Source of the DNA: an uncultured Flavobacteriales bacterium
Lineage (GTDB): Bacteria; Bacteroidota; Bacteroidia; Flavobacteriales_D; Sanyastnellaceae
Assembly (NCBI GenBank): GCA_913041065.1
Contig: CAJWII010000003.1
Coordinates: forward strand, 1 to 41,071
Direction of reading: 5' to 3'
Length of the DNA: 41,071 nt
Positions 23,541-34,517 of this stretch are shown one piece after another; the stretch's first letter is position 1; every line of letters starts with the position of its first letter. Position numbers and translations under genes: made by a program. The notes below the pieces were generated by a model. That model made no database searches, was not told where the DNA came from, and was given only the letters and a program-made list of their open reading frames with translations.

Positions 23541-25820
23541 ATGCAACAGAACAACCTGAAACGGGAGGCGCTCGAATACCATGCCCGCGAACGCCGAGGC
23601 AAGGTGGAGGTGGTCCCCACCAAGCCCTACAGCACGCAGCGTGACCTCAGCCTGGCCTACAGCCCTGGCGTGGCCGAACCTTGCATGGCCATTGCCGAGG
23701 AGCCCCAAGATGTCTACAAGTACACCGCCAAGGGCAACTTGGTCGCAGTGATCAGCAACGGCACCGCGGTGTTGGGGCTTGGCGACATCGGTCCTGAGGC
23801 AAGCAAGCCCGTGATGGAAGGGAAGGGGGTGTTGTTCAAGGTGTTTGCTGACATCGATGTGTTTGACATTGAAGTGGACGCGACCGACGTCGATCAATTT
23901 GTCGCCACGGTGAAAGCCATTGCGCCCACCTTCGGCGGCATCAATTTGGAGGACATCAAAGCGCCGGAAGCGTTCGAGATCGAGCGCCGTCTGAAGGAGG
24001 AGTTGGACATCCCGTTGATGCACGACGACCAGCACGGCACGGCCATCATCAGTGCGGCGGCGTTGATCAACGCGCTGAAGCTCGCCGGCAAGAACATTGA
24101 AGACATCCGTGTGGTGGTCAGCGGTGCCGGGGCTGCCGCCATGTCCTGTTTGGACATCTACGAGCAACTAGGCATGAAGCGTGAGCATGCCGCCGTGTTC
24201 GACAGCCGCGGCCACATCCACGCGGGCCGAGAAGGATTGGGCGAGAGCAAGCAGCGATACGCCACGAAGAAAGCGTACGACAGTTTGGCCGACGCCATGA
24301 AAGGGGCCGACGTGTTTTTGGGCTTGAGCAAAGGTGGACTTGTGGACGCTTCGATGGTCCAAGGCATGGCCGACAACCCCATCGTGTTTGCCTTGGCCAA
24401 CCCCGATCCAGAAATTGGGTACGAGGAAGCCATGGCGTCCCGTGAAGACGTCATCATGGCCACCGGACGCTCTGACCACCCCAACCAGGTCAACAATGTC
24501 CTCGGGTTCCCTTACATCTTCCGCGGTGCCTTGGACGTGCGGGCAACGGGCATCAACGACGCGATGAAGCTCGCCGCAGTGCGCGCCATCGCCACGCTGG
24601 CGGAAGAAAATGTGCCCGACGAGGTCAGCGAGGCTTACGGGGAAGGGGCGTTGACCTTTGGGCGGGATTTGATCATCCCCAAGCCGTTGGATCCGCGACT
24701 GATTGCCACGGTGGCTCCGGCGGTGGCACAAGCGGCCATGGAGTCCGGCATTGCCGGCTCGCCCATCGACGATTGGGAGGCGTACAAGCGTGAACTGGAA
24801 ATGCGGTTGGGGAACGATTCCACCTTCTCCCGCAACATCGCCACCCGGGCGGCGCGCGACCCGAAGCGAGTGGTGTTTGCGGAAGCAGAGCACTACAAGG
24901 TTCTCAAGGCTGCAGAAATGGCCATGGACGAAGGCATCGCCCATCCCATCTTGTTGGGACGGAGCGCGCGCATCCAGGCGTTGATTGAGGAAAACAACCT
25001 CGAGTTGGAGGGCGCGACCATCCTCGACCCACGTGGCGACGAGGAGGCCGAGCGCCGCAAGGCCCTCGGGGCGGTGCTCTTTGATCGGCGCATGCGACAT
25101 GGCCTGACGGCCTTGGAGGCCGAGCGCCAAATGCGCCAGCGCAATTACTTCGGGTCCATGCTCGTGGACCAAGGAGAAGCCGACGCGTTGGTGTCGGGCT
25201 TGACGCGGAACTACCCCAACGTGATTCGGCCTGCTTTGCAAGTGATTGGCAAGGGCAAGGGCGTGGACAAGGTGGCGGGGATGTACATCCTCCAGACCAA
25301 AAACGGCCCCATGTTCTTCGCCGACACCACGGTCAACACCGACCCGACGGTCGAGGACATCGTCAACATCACCTTGCTTGCGGCCGAGGCGGTGCGCAAC
25401 CTCCGAATTGTCCCGCGCATCGCGCTGCTCAGCTATTCCAACTTCGGCAGTTCAAAAGGGCGTGACGCTGAAAAGATGGCCGAGGCGGCGCGGTACCTCC
25501 ATGTGCACCACCCGGAGCTCATCGTGGACGGCGAAATCCAGGCCAACTTCGCGATGAACCAAGAGATGCTGGGTGAGAGCTTCCCGTTCAGCTCCTTGCA
25601 CAAACGCCGCGTCAACACCCTCATCTTCCCCAACCTGTCGGCGGGCAACATCAGCTACAAGTTGTTGCACGAGATGGCGGGGATGGACGCCCAAGGCCCG
25701 GTGCTTTTGGGCATGCGCAAGAGTGTGCACATCCTTCAAATGGGCTCGAGCGCCAAGGAGATTTTGGACATGGTTCGTTTGGCGGTGGTCGACGCCCAGA
25801 TCAAGAGCATCCAGCCATGA
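23541..25820 (+). CDS. maeB: NADP-dependent malic enzyme with C-terminal phosphotransacetylase-like domain
   Basis: The product has 759 residues, the same length I recall for E. coli MaeB. It decarboxylates malate to pyruvate while reducing NADP. The malic domain (about 15-160) has the motifs [30 protein letters not shown] and [13 protein letters not shown]. The nucleotide-binding domain (about 165-410) contains [13 protein letters not shown]. From about residue 430 a phosphotransacetylase-like domain follows ([15 protein letters not shown], then [16 protein letters not shown]), usually regulatory in this family. The start is ATG 23541 because [14 protein letters not shown] matches the family N-terminus; an in-frame GTG at 23511 is less likely. 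The stop overlaps ruvA as ATGA. Confidence 0.97.
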   Translation: MQQNNLKREALEYHARERRGKVEVVPTKPYSTQRDLSLAYSPGVAEPCMAIAEEPQDVYKYTAKGNLVAVISNGTAVLGLGDIGPEASKPVMEGKGVLFKVFADIDVFDIEVDATDVDQFVATVKAIAPTFGGINLEDIKAPEAFEIERRLKEELDIPLMHDDQHGTAIISAAALINALKLAGKNIEDIRVVVSGAGAAAMSCLDIYEQLGMKREHAAVFDSRGHIHAGREGLGESKQRYATKKAYDSLADAMKGADVFLGLSKGGLVDASMVQGMADNPIVFALANPDPEIGYEEAMASREDVIMATGRSDHPNQVNNVLGFPYIFRGALDVRATGINDAMKLAAVRAIATLAEENVPDEVSEAYGEGALTFGRDLIIPKPLDPRLIATVAPAVAQAAMESGIAGSPIDDWEAYKRELEMRLGNDSTFSRNIATRAARDPKRVVFAEAEHYKVLKAAEMAMDEGIAHPILLGRSARIQALIEENNLELEGATILDPRGDEEAERRKALGAVLFDRRMRHGLTALEAERQMRQRNYFGSMLVDQGEADALVSGLTRNYPNVIRPALQVIGKGKGVDKVAGMYILQTKNGPMFFADTTVNTDPTVEDIVNITLLAAEAVRNLRIVPRIALLSYSNFGSSKGRDAEKMAEAARYLHVHHPELIVDGEIQANFAMNQEMLGESFPFSSLHKRRVNTLIFPNLSAGNISYKLLHEMAGMDAQGPVLLGMRKSVHILQMGSSAKEILDMVRLAVVDAQIKSIQP

Positions 25821-26413
25821 TTCATCACCTGCACGGCCGCCTCGTCGAGAAGCACCCCACACACGTGGTGGTGGAGTGCGCAGGGGTGGGGTATTTCGTG
25901 GCCATCAGTTTGACCACCTTCGACCAATTGGGCGACCATGAATTGGTCAAGATCCACACCCACATGGTGGTCCGCGAGGACGCCCAGCTGCTCTACGGGT
26001 TTGCCACTGCCGAGGAGCGGAGCTTGTTCTTGCTGCTTTTGGGCGTGAATGGGGTGGGCGCCAACACGGCCCGGCTCATCTTGAGCGCCATGGACCCCGC
26101 CACCGCGTCGCTCGCGATTTCGTCAGGCGACGTGGATGCCATGAAGCGGGTGAAAGGCATCGGGGCCAAAACCGCCCAGCGAATCATCGTCGACTTGCAA
26201 GACAAGGTGGGCGCAGCAGAGGCTTCCACCCCTTTGGCGCCAGGAACTTCTGCAGTCGCGCACAATACAACCAAGGTGGATGCGTTGGGGGCTTTGACAT
26301 CGCTCGGTTTTGACAAGGCCAAATGCAACAAAGTGCTCGACAAACTCTTGGCATCCCAAGGAAATTCGGCCACGCTGGAAGGTCTAATCAAAGCCGCTTT
26401 GCGCGAACTTTGA
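25817..26413 (+). CDS. ruvA: Holliday junction branch migration protein RuvA
   Basis: The product has 198 residues, a normal RuvA length. It binds the four-way DNA junction and loads the RuvB helicase during recombinational repair. The OB-fold N-terminus ([28 protein letters not shown]) and 'REDAQLLYGFATAEER' are followed by two helix-hairpin-helix motifs, LLGVNGVGANTARLIL and VKGIGAKTAQRIIVDL. The flexible linker (AEASTPLAPGTS) leads to a C-terminal RuvB-binding domain (VDALGALTSLGFDKAKCNKVL). It starts in an ATGA overlap with maeB. Its C-terminal codons contain GAACTTTG, a near -7 box that may drive sprA. Confidence 0.97.
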   Translation: MIHHLHGRLVEKHPTHVVVECAGVGYFVAISLTTFDQLGDHELVKIHTHMVVREDAQLLYGFATAEERSLFLLLLGVNGVGANTARLILSAMDPATASLAISSGDVDAMKRVKGIGAKTAQRIIVDLQDKVGAAEASTPLAPGTSAVAHNTTKVDALGALTSLGFDKAKCNKVLDKLLASQGNSATLEGLIKAALREL

Positions 26414-26443
26414 CGCCCACCGACGATTGAACAGGCGAGACGA

Positions 26444-29400
26444 ATGACCACCCAACCTCACATGGGTTTTGCACGCATGGTTGCGACTGTGCTTTGCTGT
26501 CTTGCGCCCTGGGCTTCAGACGTCTGGGCCCAAACCTCAGGCGCCTCGTCCGACTCGGTCACCTACAACCTTCCCTTCCCCCACGACAACTCGGACCCCT
26601 ACAACCCCACCGAATTTCCAGGCGGGGTGTCGTTGCAGTGGCCCAGCAACTTCAATTACGGCGTGGTGTACAACCCCGTCACCGGGATGTACGAAGTGCA
26701 ACAAACCATCGGCGACACGCTCTTGTTCCGGCCGTCCAGCATGTTCTCGTTGGACGAGTATTTGAACTACAACATCGAGGGCAACCTGAGCGAATTCTGG
26801 AACGAGCTCCAGGATGAGGAAGACGCCGCGGACAAGGCCTTCGCCCCCAAGCTCGAGATCGACAGCGAGCTGTTCGAGATGATTTTCGGCAGCAACGAAA
26901 TTGAAATCAAGCCGCAAGGGACCGCCGAAATCACCTTGGGCTACACCTGGAACAACACCGAGAACCCACGGATCCCAGAGCGTCAGCGCAGGGCGGGTGC
27001 CGTAAACTTCGACCAGCGCATCCAGCTGAACATCGGGGGAAGCATCGGCGACAAGATTGAGTTGGGCACCCAGTTCAACACGGAGTCGCTGTTCGATTTT
27101 GAGAACCAGATGAACATCGGCTTCCAAGGAGAGGAGGACGACATCTTGAAGAACATCGAGGCGGGAAACATCAACATGCCGCTCAACAGCAGTTTGATTG
27201 TCGGCTCCCAGAGCTTGTTCGGTGTGAAGTTGGAAACGCAGTGGGGACGCCTCTACAACACCACAGTGTTCAGCCAGCAGAAAGGCGAGCGGAGCGAAAT
27301 CGAAGTCGAGGGTGGGTCCCAAACTCAGGAGTTCGACATCCGCGCCGACGACTATGAGGCCAACCGCCACTACTTCCTGTCGCAGTACTTCGTCGACCAA
27401 TACGACGTGGCCATGCGGTCCTTGCCGGTGCCCAATTCCGGGGCGATGATCAACCGGATTGAGGTGTACGTTGTGAACACCCAGGCCAACACCCAAGACG
27501 TGCGAAACATCGTCGCGTTTACCGACTTGGGCGAGCACCCCGATTACGTGTCGACCAACTTGCCGTTGGGCAACCTCACCGACAACACCAGCGTGTTCGA
27601 CGGGGCCTTGCTCGAGCCGGCGACTGAGGCGACGCCCAACCGGGCGCCGACCAACTTCAACAACGACCTGTTCCGCAGTTTGACCTTGGACGAAGGCGTC
27701 ATGGACTTCACGGGTGCCAACCAGGCCATCTCGGGAGCTTTGGGTGGACAGCTCAAGCAGGGTGTGCACTACGAGCGCGTCGGGAACGCGCGGAAGTTGA
27801 GCCCCTCGGAATTCACCTTCAACAGCCGGTTGGGATTCATCTCGTTGCGCCAGTCTCTCAACAACGCCGAGGTCTTGGCGGTCGCTTACGAATACACCTT
27901 GGACGGGGAGACCTACCAGGTCGGAACGTTGAGCCAGGACGGGTACGCCGCACCTGGCTCGTTGATTTTGAAGATGCTGAAGTCGTCGGTCACCCAGGTG
28001 AAGCTGGACAACGGCGACCAGGCCCCGCTCTGGCGGGTGATGATGAAAAACGTCTACTCCATGGGGGCGTTTGGTGTGAGCAACGAGGACTTCCGTCTGG
28101 ACGTGTGGTACAACGACCCCAACTCCGGGGTGGACCTCAATTACATCCCACGTGAACCGCTCGAAGGCCAATTGCTCGTGCAAGTCTTGGGCATGGACCG
28201 AATCGACATCAACGGACTGCCCAACCAAGACGGGGTGTTCGATTACGTGGACAATGCCGCGGTCAACGGCGGCACCATCAACAGCCAAAACGGCCGCATT
28301 TTCTTGCCATCTGTGGAGCCGTTTGGCGACAACCTGCGCAACCGCATCGCCGAGTACGTCCAGGGGGCGGAGAGCATCGCCCCAAGCGACAAGGAAGCCG
28401 TGGTCAACGCCTTGGCCCAAACCTTGGTCTTTCAGCCGCTCTACGACAGCACCAAAACCGCGGCCCAGCAGATTCCATCGCTGAACCGTTACCGCATCAA
28501 GGGACGTTTCCAGTCGCAGAGTTCCTCCGAGATCCAACTCAACGCCCTCAACGTTCCTGAAGGATCTGTGACCGTCACGGCCGGTGGGGTGCGCTTGGTC
28601 GAAAACCGGGACTACACGGTCGACTACAATTTGGGTCGGGTGCGGATCATCAACGATGGCCTGCTTGAATCAGGCCAGACCATCAAGGTTTCCCTGGAGT
28701 CGAACTCGCTCTTCAACATCCAAACGAAGACCCTCATGGGCACGCGTTTCGATTATGTGGCCAGCGACAACTTCAACATCGGAACCACCTTGTTGAACAT
28801 GCGCGAGCGGCCGTTGACACGGAAGGTGAACATGGGGGACGAGCCCGTGAACAACACGGTGGTGGGGGCCGACTTCTCGTGGCAAACGGAAAGCCGCTTG
28901 CTGACCGAACTCATCGACCGGCTGCCCTTCTACAGCACCTCTGCGAAGTCCACCTTCGACATCTCGGCGGAGGGCGCATACTTGATTCCAGGACACAGCC
29001 GTGCGGTGGGAGACGAGGGCACGGCCTACATCGACGATTTCGAGGGGTCGCAGAGCACCATCGACTTGCGTGCCATCAACCGTTGGTTCTTGGCGTCGAC
29101 GCCCCGTTGGCAGGACACGCGCTTCCCCGAGGCCCGTTTGGAAAACGACCTCACGTCCAACTACAACCGCGCAGGGCTGAGCTGGTACACCATCGACCCC
29201 TCGCTGATCAACGGCAGTTCGTTGCAAGACGGTCAGGTGGACGCGGAGGTGCGCCAAGACCACCGCATGCGTCAAATCCTGTTGCGTGAACTTTACGAGA
29301 AGGGGGACTACAGCAACAGCGCCACCGCGGGCATGCCGTCCAACCTGCCGACGTTGGACTTGACCTACCGTCCAACGGAGCGAGGGCCCTACAACTACGA

Positions 29401-32400
29401 GCCTTTTGACGGCTCCGATTATTCTTCAGGGTTGGAAGAGGACGGCACCTTGCGCGATCCTGAGTCCCGTTGGTCCGGGGTGCAGAGGGCCCTGATGACC
29501 ACAGACTTCGAGGCGGCCAACATCGAGTACTTCCAGTTTTGGGTCATGGACCCGTTCAACGAGGACTCGGAGAACGAGACGGGTGGCAAGTTGTACGTCA
29601 ACCTCGGCAACGTCAGCGAGGACGTCTTGAACGACAGCCAGCTTGAATTTGAGAACGGCCTGCCCTCGGCCAGCAATGAGCTGGAGACCGACACCAGCAC
29701 GTGGGGGGTGTATCCCGACCCGACCACGTTCAACGTGGTGAATGCGTTTGACAACAGCACCAACGACTACAGCGTCCAGGATGTCGGCCTCGACGGGCTG
29801 AACTCAGATGCCGAGCGGACCTTCTTTGCGTCGTGGCTCGACGGGTTGGAGACGGACTTGGCGCCGGACGCGTTTGCACAATACCAAAGCGACCCTTCGG
29901 CCGACGATTTCCGCTATTTCCGGGACCCCATCGCCCAGGAAAACGAGGAGGACCTCCTGGAGCGGTACCAGTTCTTCAGCCGGTACGAGGGCAACTCCAA
30001 CACCCAGCAACCCAACGGGTACCCCATCACCCAAACGACGATTCCAAACACGGAAGACATCAACGAGGATTTGACCTTGGGCACCATCGAGTCGTACTAC
30101 CAATACGAGATTCCGATGGCCCCAGCGGACTTGACGTCCGACAACATCGGCAAGGGGTACCTCGCAGACATCTTGGAGACGGTGTCCAAGACCAACGGGT
30201 CGGCCGAGCAGCGTCCCATCAAGTGGTACCAGTTCAAGATTCCGGTCAAGGAATACCAACAAGCCTTCAACGGCATCAGCGATTTCCGCTCGATCCGATT
30301 CATGCGGATGTTCATGCAGGGCTGGAAGGAGCCGGTCACGTTGCGCTTTGCACGCATCGAGTTGGTGCGTGGCGAGTGGCGCCGATATGAGCAAAGCTTG
30401 GCCGGCTTGCAGGAAGTTGAGGTGGACGATCCGACGGGAACGCAGTTTGCCTTGACGGCGGTGAACTTGGAGGAAAACGGGGTGCGTCAACCTGTGCCTT
30501 ACGTGATTCCACCGGGCATCAACCAAGAAATCGACCCCTCCAACTTGAACCAACGCCGTTTGAACGAGCAGTCGCTGGCGCTCGAGGTGTGCGGCTTGGA
30601 AGACGGCGACGCACGGGCGGCGTACCGGAACATCAACTTCGACATGCGGATGTACGAGCGCTTAAAGATGTTCGTGCACGTTGAGGCGGGTCGGGCCGAC
30701 GAGATTTTGAGCGAGGGCGACCTCAACGTTTTCGTGCGTTTGGGAAGCGATTACGACCAGAACTACTACGAGTATGAGATTCCGCTGAAGCCCACGCCCA
30801 TCAACGTCACGGCGTTGACGGACTACGACATTTGGCCGCTCGAGAACAACATCGACATCAACCTCGATTCCCTGCGTCTCTTGAGCCTCGACAAGCTGAG
30901 GAACCGTTACGTAAACGGCGACATTTCACCCACGGGCGTGTATTCCTTGGTGAACGACGGCAAGCGACTGTCGGTGAAAGGAAACCCTACGTTGTCCAAC
31001 GTGGTGACCGTCATGGTCGGCATCCGGAATCCGGACAAGGATTTGGAGCAGCCGCTGTGGACCAGCGACGACGGCCAGCCGAAGTGCGCGGAGATGTGGG
31101 TGAACGAATTGCGCCTGTCTGGCTTCAATGAGGAAGGCGGCTGGGCGGCCGTGGCTCAGGCGAACGCGACGCTGGCCGATTTGGCGAACGTGAGCGTGGC
31201 GGCCAACATGTCCGTGCCGGGCTGGGGTGGACTTGAGGAGCGTGTGCAGGAACGCCAGCGGGAGACCATGCAAGGGCTCGACGCCAACGGCACCATCCAG
31301 CTGGGCAAGTTGTTGCCGGAGAAGCTGGGCGTGACCTTGCCCATGTATTTGGGCTACAGCAACCAAACGAGCACACCACAGTTCGACCCGCTGTCTCCAG
31401 ATGTGGAGGCCACCGATTTGGCCGCAATTGCCGATTTGATTGACAACCCCGACGACTTGGACGCCATAGGTTCTCGCCAGCGCGACGCCCGCACGATCAA
31501 CCAAGTTCGAAGCATCAACTTCTCCAACGTGAAGATTGCCCCACAGGTGGGCAAGGGTGGGGGATCTAAAGACCGGAATTCCCGTGGCAAGGACAACGCG
31601 GGCAAAGGCAAGGACAGCCGAGATGCCGGTGGGCGTGACTCGGGCGGTAAGAACTCAGGCAGCCGTGGTGGTGCCCAGGGAGGACGAGGCGGAAACAGCA
31701 GCAGCGGCGGGGGATTGCTATCCGTAATCAGCCCTGCCAACTTCTCGGCGAACTACAGCTACAACGAGCAGTACCGCCAGGACATCTACACGGACAACTT
31801 CCGAAACGTGGAGCACCGTGGCGCCCTCAATTACAACTGGCAGCCTCGTCCCAAAAAGCGTGAGCCGTTCTCGAAGGTGGGTTTCTTGCGGGACGCCAAG
31901 TATCTGAAGCTCATCAAGGACTTCAACTTCTACCTCTTGCCCAAGCAAGTCTCGGCGTCCAACCAAATGCAGCGCATGTACGAGGTTAGCCAAGTGCGTG
32001 ACAACATGGAGGTGCTGAACCCTGGATTGGGGCTGGAACCCATCATCGTTCCTCAGGTTGTCAAAACTTGGAACTGGAACCGGAATTACACGGTCAAGTA
32101 TGATTTGACCCAAGCGCTGAAGTTCGATTACCAAGGAAGTGCCCAGGCGCTCGTCTTGGAAGATGCCGGTGAAATCCCCAGCGAAGTGGACGACCCCGAC
32201 GCGTACAACGACTACCGTGATGCGGTGGAATCCAGCCTCATGCAAGGCGGTGAACTCACGACTTACAACCACCAAGTCAACGGGACGTATAAACTTCCGC
32301 TCGACAAATTCCCGCTGACCGACTGGGTCAGCCTCGACACGCGTTACCAGAGCTCGTTCCGTTGGGACCGCGCGCCGTTTGCGCAGGACACCCTCGGCAA

Positions 32401-34072
32401 CACCATTCAAAACAGCCGCAACATCAGCCTGAACGCGCAGGCCAATTTGAAGAACTTCTACAACAAGGTGCCCTACCTGAAGGAGATCAACAACAAGCGT
32501 CGCCCACGACCCAAGGATCGCGAAGTGAGCAACGAGCGTCGCGACGGGTTTGGCAACATCGAGGAAGAGGAGGAAAAGGAAAAGCGCGACATCAACCCGC
32601 TTGAGCACGTTCTGCGGTTTGCCATGGGGTTGCACAACGTGAGCGCGACATACTCGAGGAACGAAGGCACATTGTTGCCGGGCTACGCTCCAACAGCGAC
32701 CTTCGCAGGCTTTGATGAACCTCTTTGGAGAGAGGGAGGTTTTTGGCCAGCAGGAGGCAGAGGTTTGAGTGCACCGGGCTTGCCCTTCCTGCTGGGTCAT
32801 CAGCAGACCGACGTGTTTGGCAACGGGTTTGGTGAAGGCACCTACGCCTACGAAGCCGCGTCCAACGGGTGGCTCGTGGAGCAGCCCAACTTGAACAATC
32901 AGTACACGGAGTCGTACAGCGAGACGTTCAACGCCCGCGCGACGCTGGAGCCGATCCGCGACTTCAAGATGGAATTGACGGCCAACCGCACCATCAGCCG
33001 CAACCACCAGAGCTTCTTCAGGTACGACGATGACCTGCAGGATTACGTGAATGAATCGGCCCAGGAAACCGGGAACTTCACGGCCACTGTGCTGACTTGG
33101 CCAACGGCGTTTGTGGACGACGACAGCACGTACACGAACTCGGTGTGGGAGGCATTCCTGGCAGGTCGGAGCGCCGTCAGCGCCCGCCAGAACGAGCTCA
33201 ACTACAACGACGACTTGGTCGACATCAATGGCCAGGAATACGCGCCCGGTTTTGGCCCCATCAGCCAGAATGTGGTCATCCCGTCGTTCATGGCCGCCTA
33301 CCTGGGCATGGGGGCCGAGGACGTCCCGCTGGATGTGTTCCAAGCCCCGGTTCGCCCCAACTGGCGCGTCAGCTACGACGGCCTCTCGAAGAATCCAACG
33401 CTCAAAAAGAAGTTCAAGCGCTTCAGCCTGAACCACACCTACCGGAGCACCATGTCGTCGTCCTACACGACAAACTTGAGCTACGAAGGCGACGAGGCCG
33501 GGCGCCCTGTGGCGACGAATCAAGGGGAGTTCCAGGACTACATCGCGCAGCGCCAGTTCAACACGGTGACCATTTCGGAGCAGTTGTCTCCGCTTGTGGG
33601 GGTGGACGTGAGCATCAAGACGGCGAACAAGAATGAACCGCAGTTGAAGTTCGAGATCACTCGGGACCGGAACGTGAATTTGGGCTTGAGCAACTACCAG
33701 ATCACCGAGACCAAAACCAAGGGCGTCGTCATCGGCGTCGGCTACAAGTTCGACGATGTGCCCAACCCGTTCCTCAAAACGTACGGCAAGCTGCCCATCA
33801 AGATGTTGAAGAAGACCGATTTTTTGGTTCGGGCGGACATCAACATCCGGGAGAACAGCACCGTGATTCGCAAGATGGTGGAGCAGCAGAACCAGGTTAC
33901 AGCCGGCCAGCGACTCGTCTCCATCAAACTGAGTGGCGACCTCGAGGTGAGCGACAAGATGACCCTGCGGATGTTCTACGACCAGCAAATCAACAAGCCC
34001 AAGGTGTCGACGTCGTTTGCGACCACCAACATCAGTTCCGGCTTGGCCTTGCGTTTCAACTTGACGCAGTGA
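26444..34072 (+). CDS. sprA: SprA/Sov, giant outer-membrane translocon of the type IX secretion system
   Basis: With 2542 residues this is the largest gene here. Its length fits SprA (about 2400 in Flavobacterium) and Sov. SprA forms the very large outer-membrane barrel through which T9SS cargo passes. A signal peptide ends near DVWAQ. SprA-like motifs include FNYGVVYNPVTGMYEV, SLDEYLNYNI, EIKPQGTAEITLG, NFDQRIQLNIGGSIGDK, AYIDDFEGSQSTIDLR and MWVNELRLSGF. The C-terminal half is a run of barrel strands ending in GLALRFNLTQ. Two oddities are a Gly/Ser/Lys/Asp-rich insert near residues 1703-1758 and an acidic-basic patch at ~2040 (EEEEEKEKRD). The start may be the first ATG or MGFARMV seven codons on. 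At least three T9SS cargo genes lie in this window. Confidence 0.96.
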   Translation: MTTQPHMGFARMVATVLCCLAPWASDVWAQTSGASSDSVTYNLPFPHDNSDPYNPTEFPGGVSLQWPSNFNYGVVYNPVTGMYEVQQTIGDTLLFRPSSMFSLDEYLNYNIEGNLSEFWNELQDEEDAADKAFAPKLEIDSELFEMIFGSNEIEIKPQGTAEITLGYTWNNTENPRIPERQRRAGAVNFDQRIQLNIGGSIGDKIELGTQFNTESLFDFENQMNIGFQGEEDDILKNIEAGNINMPLNSSLIVGSQSLFGVKLETQWGRLYNTTVFSQQKGERSEIEVEGGSQTQEFDIRADDYEANRHYFLSQYFVDQYDVAMRSLPVPNSGAMINRIEVYVVNTQANTQDVRNIVAFTDLGEHPDYVSTNLPLGNLTDNTSVFDGALLEPATEATPNRAPTNFNNDLFRSLTLDEGVMDFTGANQAISGALGGQLKQGVHYERVGNARKLSPSEFTFNSRLGFISLRQSLNNAEVLAVAYEYTLDGETYQVGTLSQDGYAAPGSLILKMLKSSVTQVKLDNGDQAPLWRVMMKNVYSMGAFGVSNEDFRLDVWYNDPNSGVDLNYIPREPLEGQLLVQVLGMDRIDINGLPNQDGVFDYVDNAAVNGGTINSQNGRIFLPSVEPFGDNLRNRIAEYVQGAESIAPSDKEAVVNALAQTLVFQPLYDSTKTAAQQIPSLNRYRIKGRFQSQSSSEIQLNALNVPEGSVTVTAGGVRLVENRDYTVDYNLGRVRIINDGLLESGQTIKVSLESNSLFNIQTKTLMGTRFDYVASDNFNIGTTLLNMRERPLTRKVNMGDEPVNNTVVGADFSWQTESRLLTELIDRLPFYSTSAKSTFDISAEGAYLIPGHSRAVGDEGTAYIDDFEGSQSTIDLRAINRWFLASTPRWQDTRFPEARLENDLTSNYNRAGLSWYTIDPSLINGSSLQDGQVDAEVRQDHRMRQILLRELYEKGDYSNSATAGMPSNLPTLDLTYRPTERGPYNYEPFDGSDYSSGLEEDGTLRDPESRWSGVQRALMTTDFEAANIEYFQFWVMDPFNEDSENETGGKLYVNLGNVSEDVLNDSQLEFENGLPSASNELETDTSTWGVYPDPTTFNVVNAFDNSTNDYSVQDVGLDGLNSDAERTFFASWLDGLETDLAPDAFAQYQSDPSADDFRYFRDPIAQENEEDLLERYQFFSRYEGNSNTQQPNGYPITQTTIPNTEDINEDLTLGTIESYYQYEIPMAPADLTSDNIGKGYLADILETVSKTNGSAEQRPIKWYQFKIPVKEYQQAFNGISDFRSIRFMRMFMQGWKEPVTLRFARIELVRGEWRRYEQSLAGLQEVEVDDPTGTQFALTAVNLEENGVRQPVPYVIPPGINQEIDPSNLNQRRLNEQSLALEVCGLEDGDARAAYRNINFDMRMYERLKMFVHVEAGRADEILSEGDLNVFVRLGSDYDQNYYEYEIPLKPTPINVTALTDYDIWPLENNIDINLDSLRLLSLDKLRNRYVNGDISPTGVYSLVNDGKRLSVKGNPTLSNVVTVMVGIRNPDKDLEQPLWTSDDGQPKCAEMWVNELRLSGFNEEGGWAAVAQANATLADLANVSVAANMSVPGWGGLEERVQERQRETMQGLDANGTIQLGKLLPEKLGVTLPMYLGYSNQTSTPQFDPLSPDVEATDLAAIADLIDNPDDLDAIGSRQRDARTINQVRSINFSNVKIAPQVGKGGGSKDRNSRGKDNAGKGKDSRDAGGRDSGGKNSGSRGGAQGGRGGNSSSGGGLLSVISPANFSANYSYNEQYRQDIYTDNFRNVEHRGALNYNWQPRPKKREPFSKVGFLRDAKYLKLIKDFNFYLLPKQVSASNQMQRMYEVSQVRDNMEVLNPGLGLEPIIVPQVVKTWNWNRNYTVKYDLTQALKFDYQGSAQALVLEDAGEIPSEVDDPDAYNDYRDAVESSLMQGGELTTYNHQVNGTYKLPLDKFPLTDWVSLDTRYQSSFRWDRAPFAQDTLGNTIQNSRNISLNAQANLKNFYNKVPYLKEINNKRRPRPKDREVSNERRDGFGNIEEEEEKEKRDINPLEHVLRFAMGLHNVSATYSRNEGTLLPGYAPTATFAGFDEPLWREGGFWPAGGRGLSAPGLPFLLGHQQTDVFGNGFGEGTYAYEAASNGWLVEQPNLNNQYTESYSETFNARATLEPIRDFKMELTANRTISRNHQSFFRYDDDLQDYVNESAQETGNFTATVLTWPTAFVDDDSTYTNSVWEAFLAGRSAVSARQNELNYNDDLVDINGQEYAPGFGPISQNVVIPSFMAAYLGMGAEDVPLDVFQAPVRPNWRVSYDGLSKNPTLKKKFKRFSLNHTYRSTMSSSYTTNLSYEGDEAGRPVATNQGEFQDYIAQRQFNTVTISEQLSPLVGVDVSIKTANKNEPQLKFEITRDRNVNLGLSNYQITETKTKGVVIGVGYKFDDVPNPFLKTYGKLPIKMLKKTDFLVRADINIRENSTVIRKMVEQQNQVTAGQRLVSIKLSGDLEVSDKMTLRMFYDQQINKPKVSTSFATTNISSGLALRFNLTQ

Positions 34073-34114
34073 TTTGGCGGCCCTTCGGGTTGAACAAAAT
34101 CATGGTGGCGGCTG

Positions 34115-34122
34115 TACCTTCG
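34115..34122 (+). promoter_or_regulatory. -7 box of gcvH, 4 nt before ATG
   Basis: TACCTTCG ends exactly 4 nt before ATG 34127. A TTG at 34090-34092 lies 22 nt upstream as the -33 element, the same spacing as at ribF, atpD and redoxin A. This predicts a leaderless gcvH mRNA separate from sprA. Confidence 0.6.
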
Positions 34123-34126
34123 CCGC

Positions 34127-34504
34127 ATGAACATTCCTGACAACCTTAAGTACACCAAGGAGCACGAGTGGGTGCGCCTTGAAGGTGATGTCGCCGTTGT
34201 GGGCATCACGGATTTTGCCCAAGGTGAGTTGGGCGACATCGTCTTTGTGGAAGTGGAGACGGTGGATGAAACCCTGGATGCGGATGAGGTGTTTGGAACC
34301 GTCGAAGCGGTGAAAACCGTGAGCGACCTGTTCCTCCCCGTGGCTGGAGAAATCGTGGAATTCAACGAGGCGGTTGAAGACGATCCTGCCTTGGTCAACA
34401 ACGACCCTTACGGCGAGGGCTGGCTCATCAAAGTGAAGGTGAGCAACCCCGCAGACGTCGACGGATTGCTCGACGGCGAGGCTTACAAGAACGTCATCGG
34501 ATGA
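34127..34504 (+). CDS. gcvH: Glycine cleavage system H protein
   Basis: The product has 125 residues, standard for GcvH. It carries the aminomethyl group on a lipoyl arm between the P, T and L proteins in glycine breakdown. The family motifs appear in order: [35 protein letters not shown] and [17 protein letters not shown]. Lys63 in EAVKTVSD is the lipoylation site. The end contains [13 protein letters not shown], also conserved. The start is defined by the typical NIPDNLKYT sequence and by a -7 box 4 nt upstream. The rest of the glycine cleavage system is not in the window. Confidence 0.97.
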   Translation: MNIPDNLKYTKEHEWVRLEGDVAVVGITDFAQGELGDIVFVEVETVDETLDADEVFGTVEAVKTVSDLFLPVAGEIVEFNEAVEDDPALVNNDPYGEGWLIKVKVSNPADVDGLLDGEAYKNVIG

Positions 34505-34517
34505 TCCTGTTCGGCGG

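Noticed and set aside
26537-33988. Long reverse-strand frames (666 and 756 codons) antisense to sprA
   Set aside because: Both are shadows of the SprA frame in high-GC sequence, without membrane, signal or domain features.
34078-34092. Small hairpin CGGCCC-TTC-GGGTTG after sprA as a terminator
   Set aside because: Short stem that relies on G:U pairs and lacks a T-run; it overlaps the -33 element of gcvH, so I did not list it.
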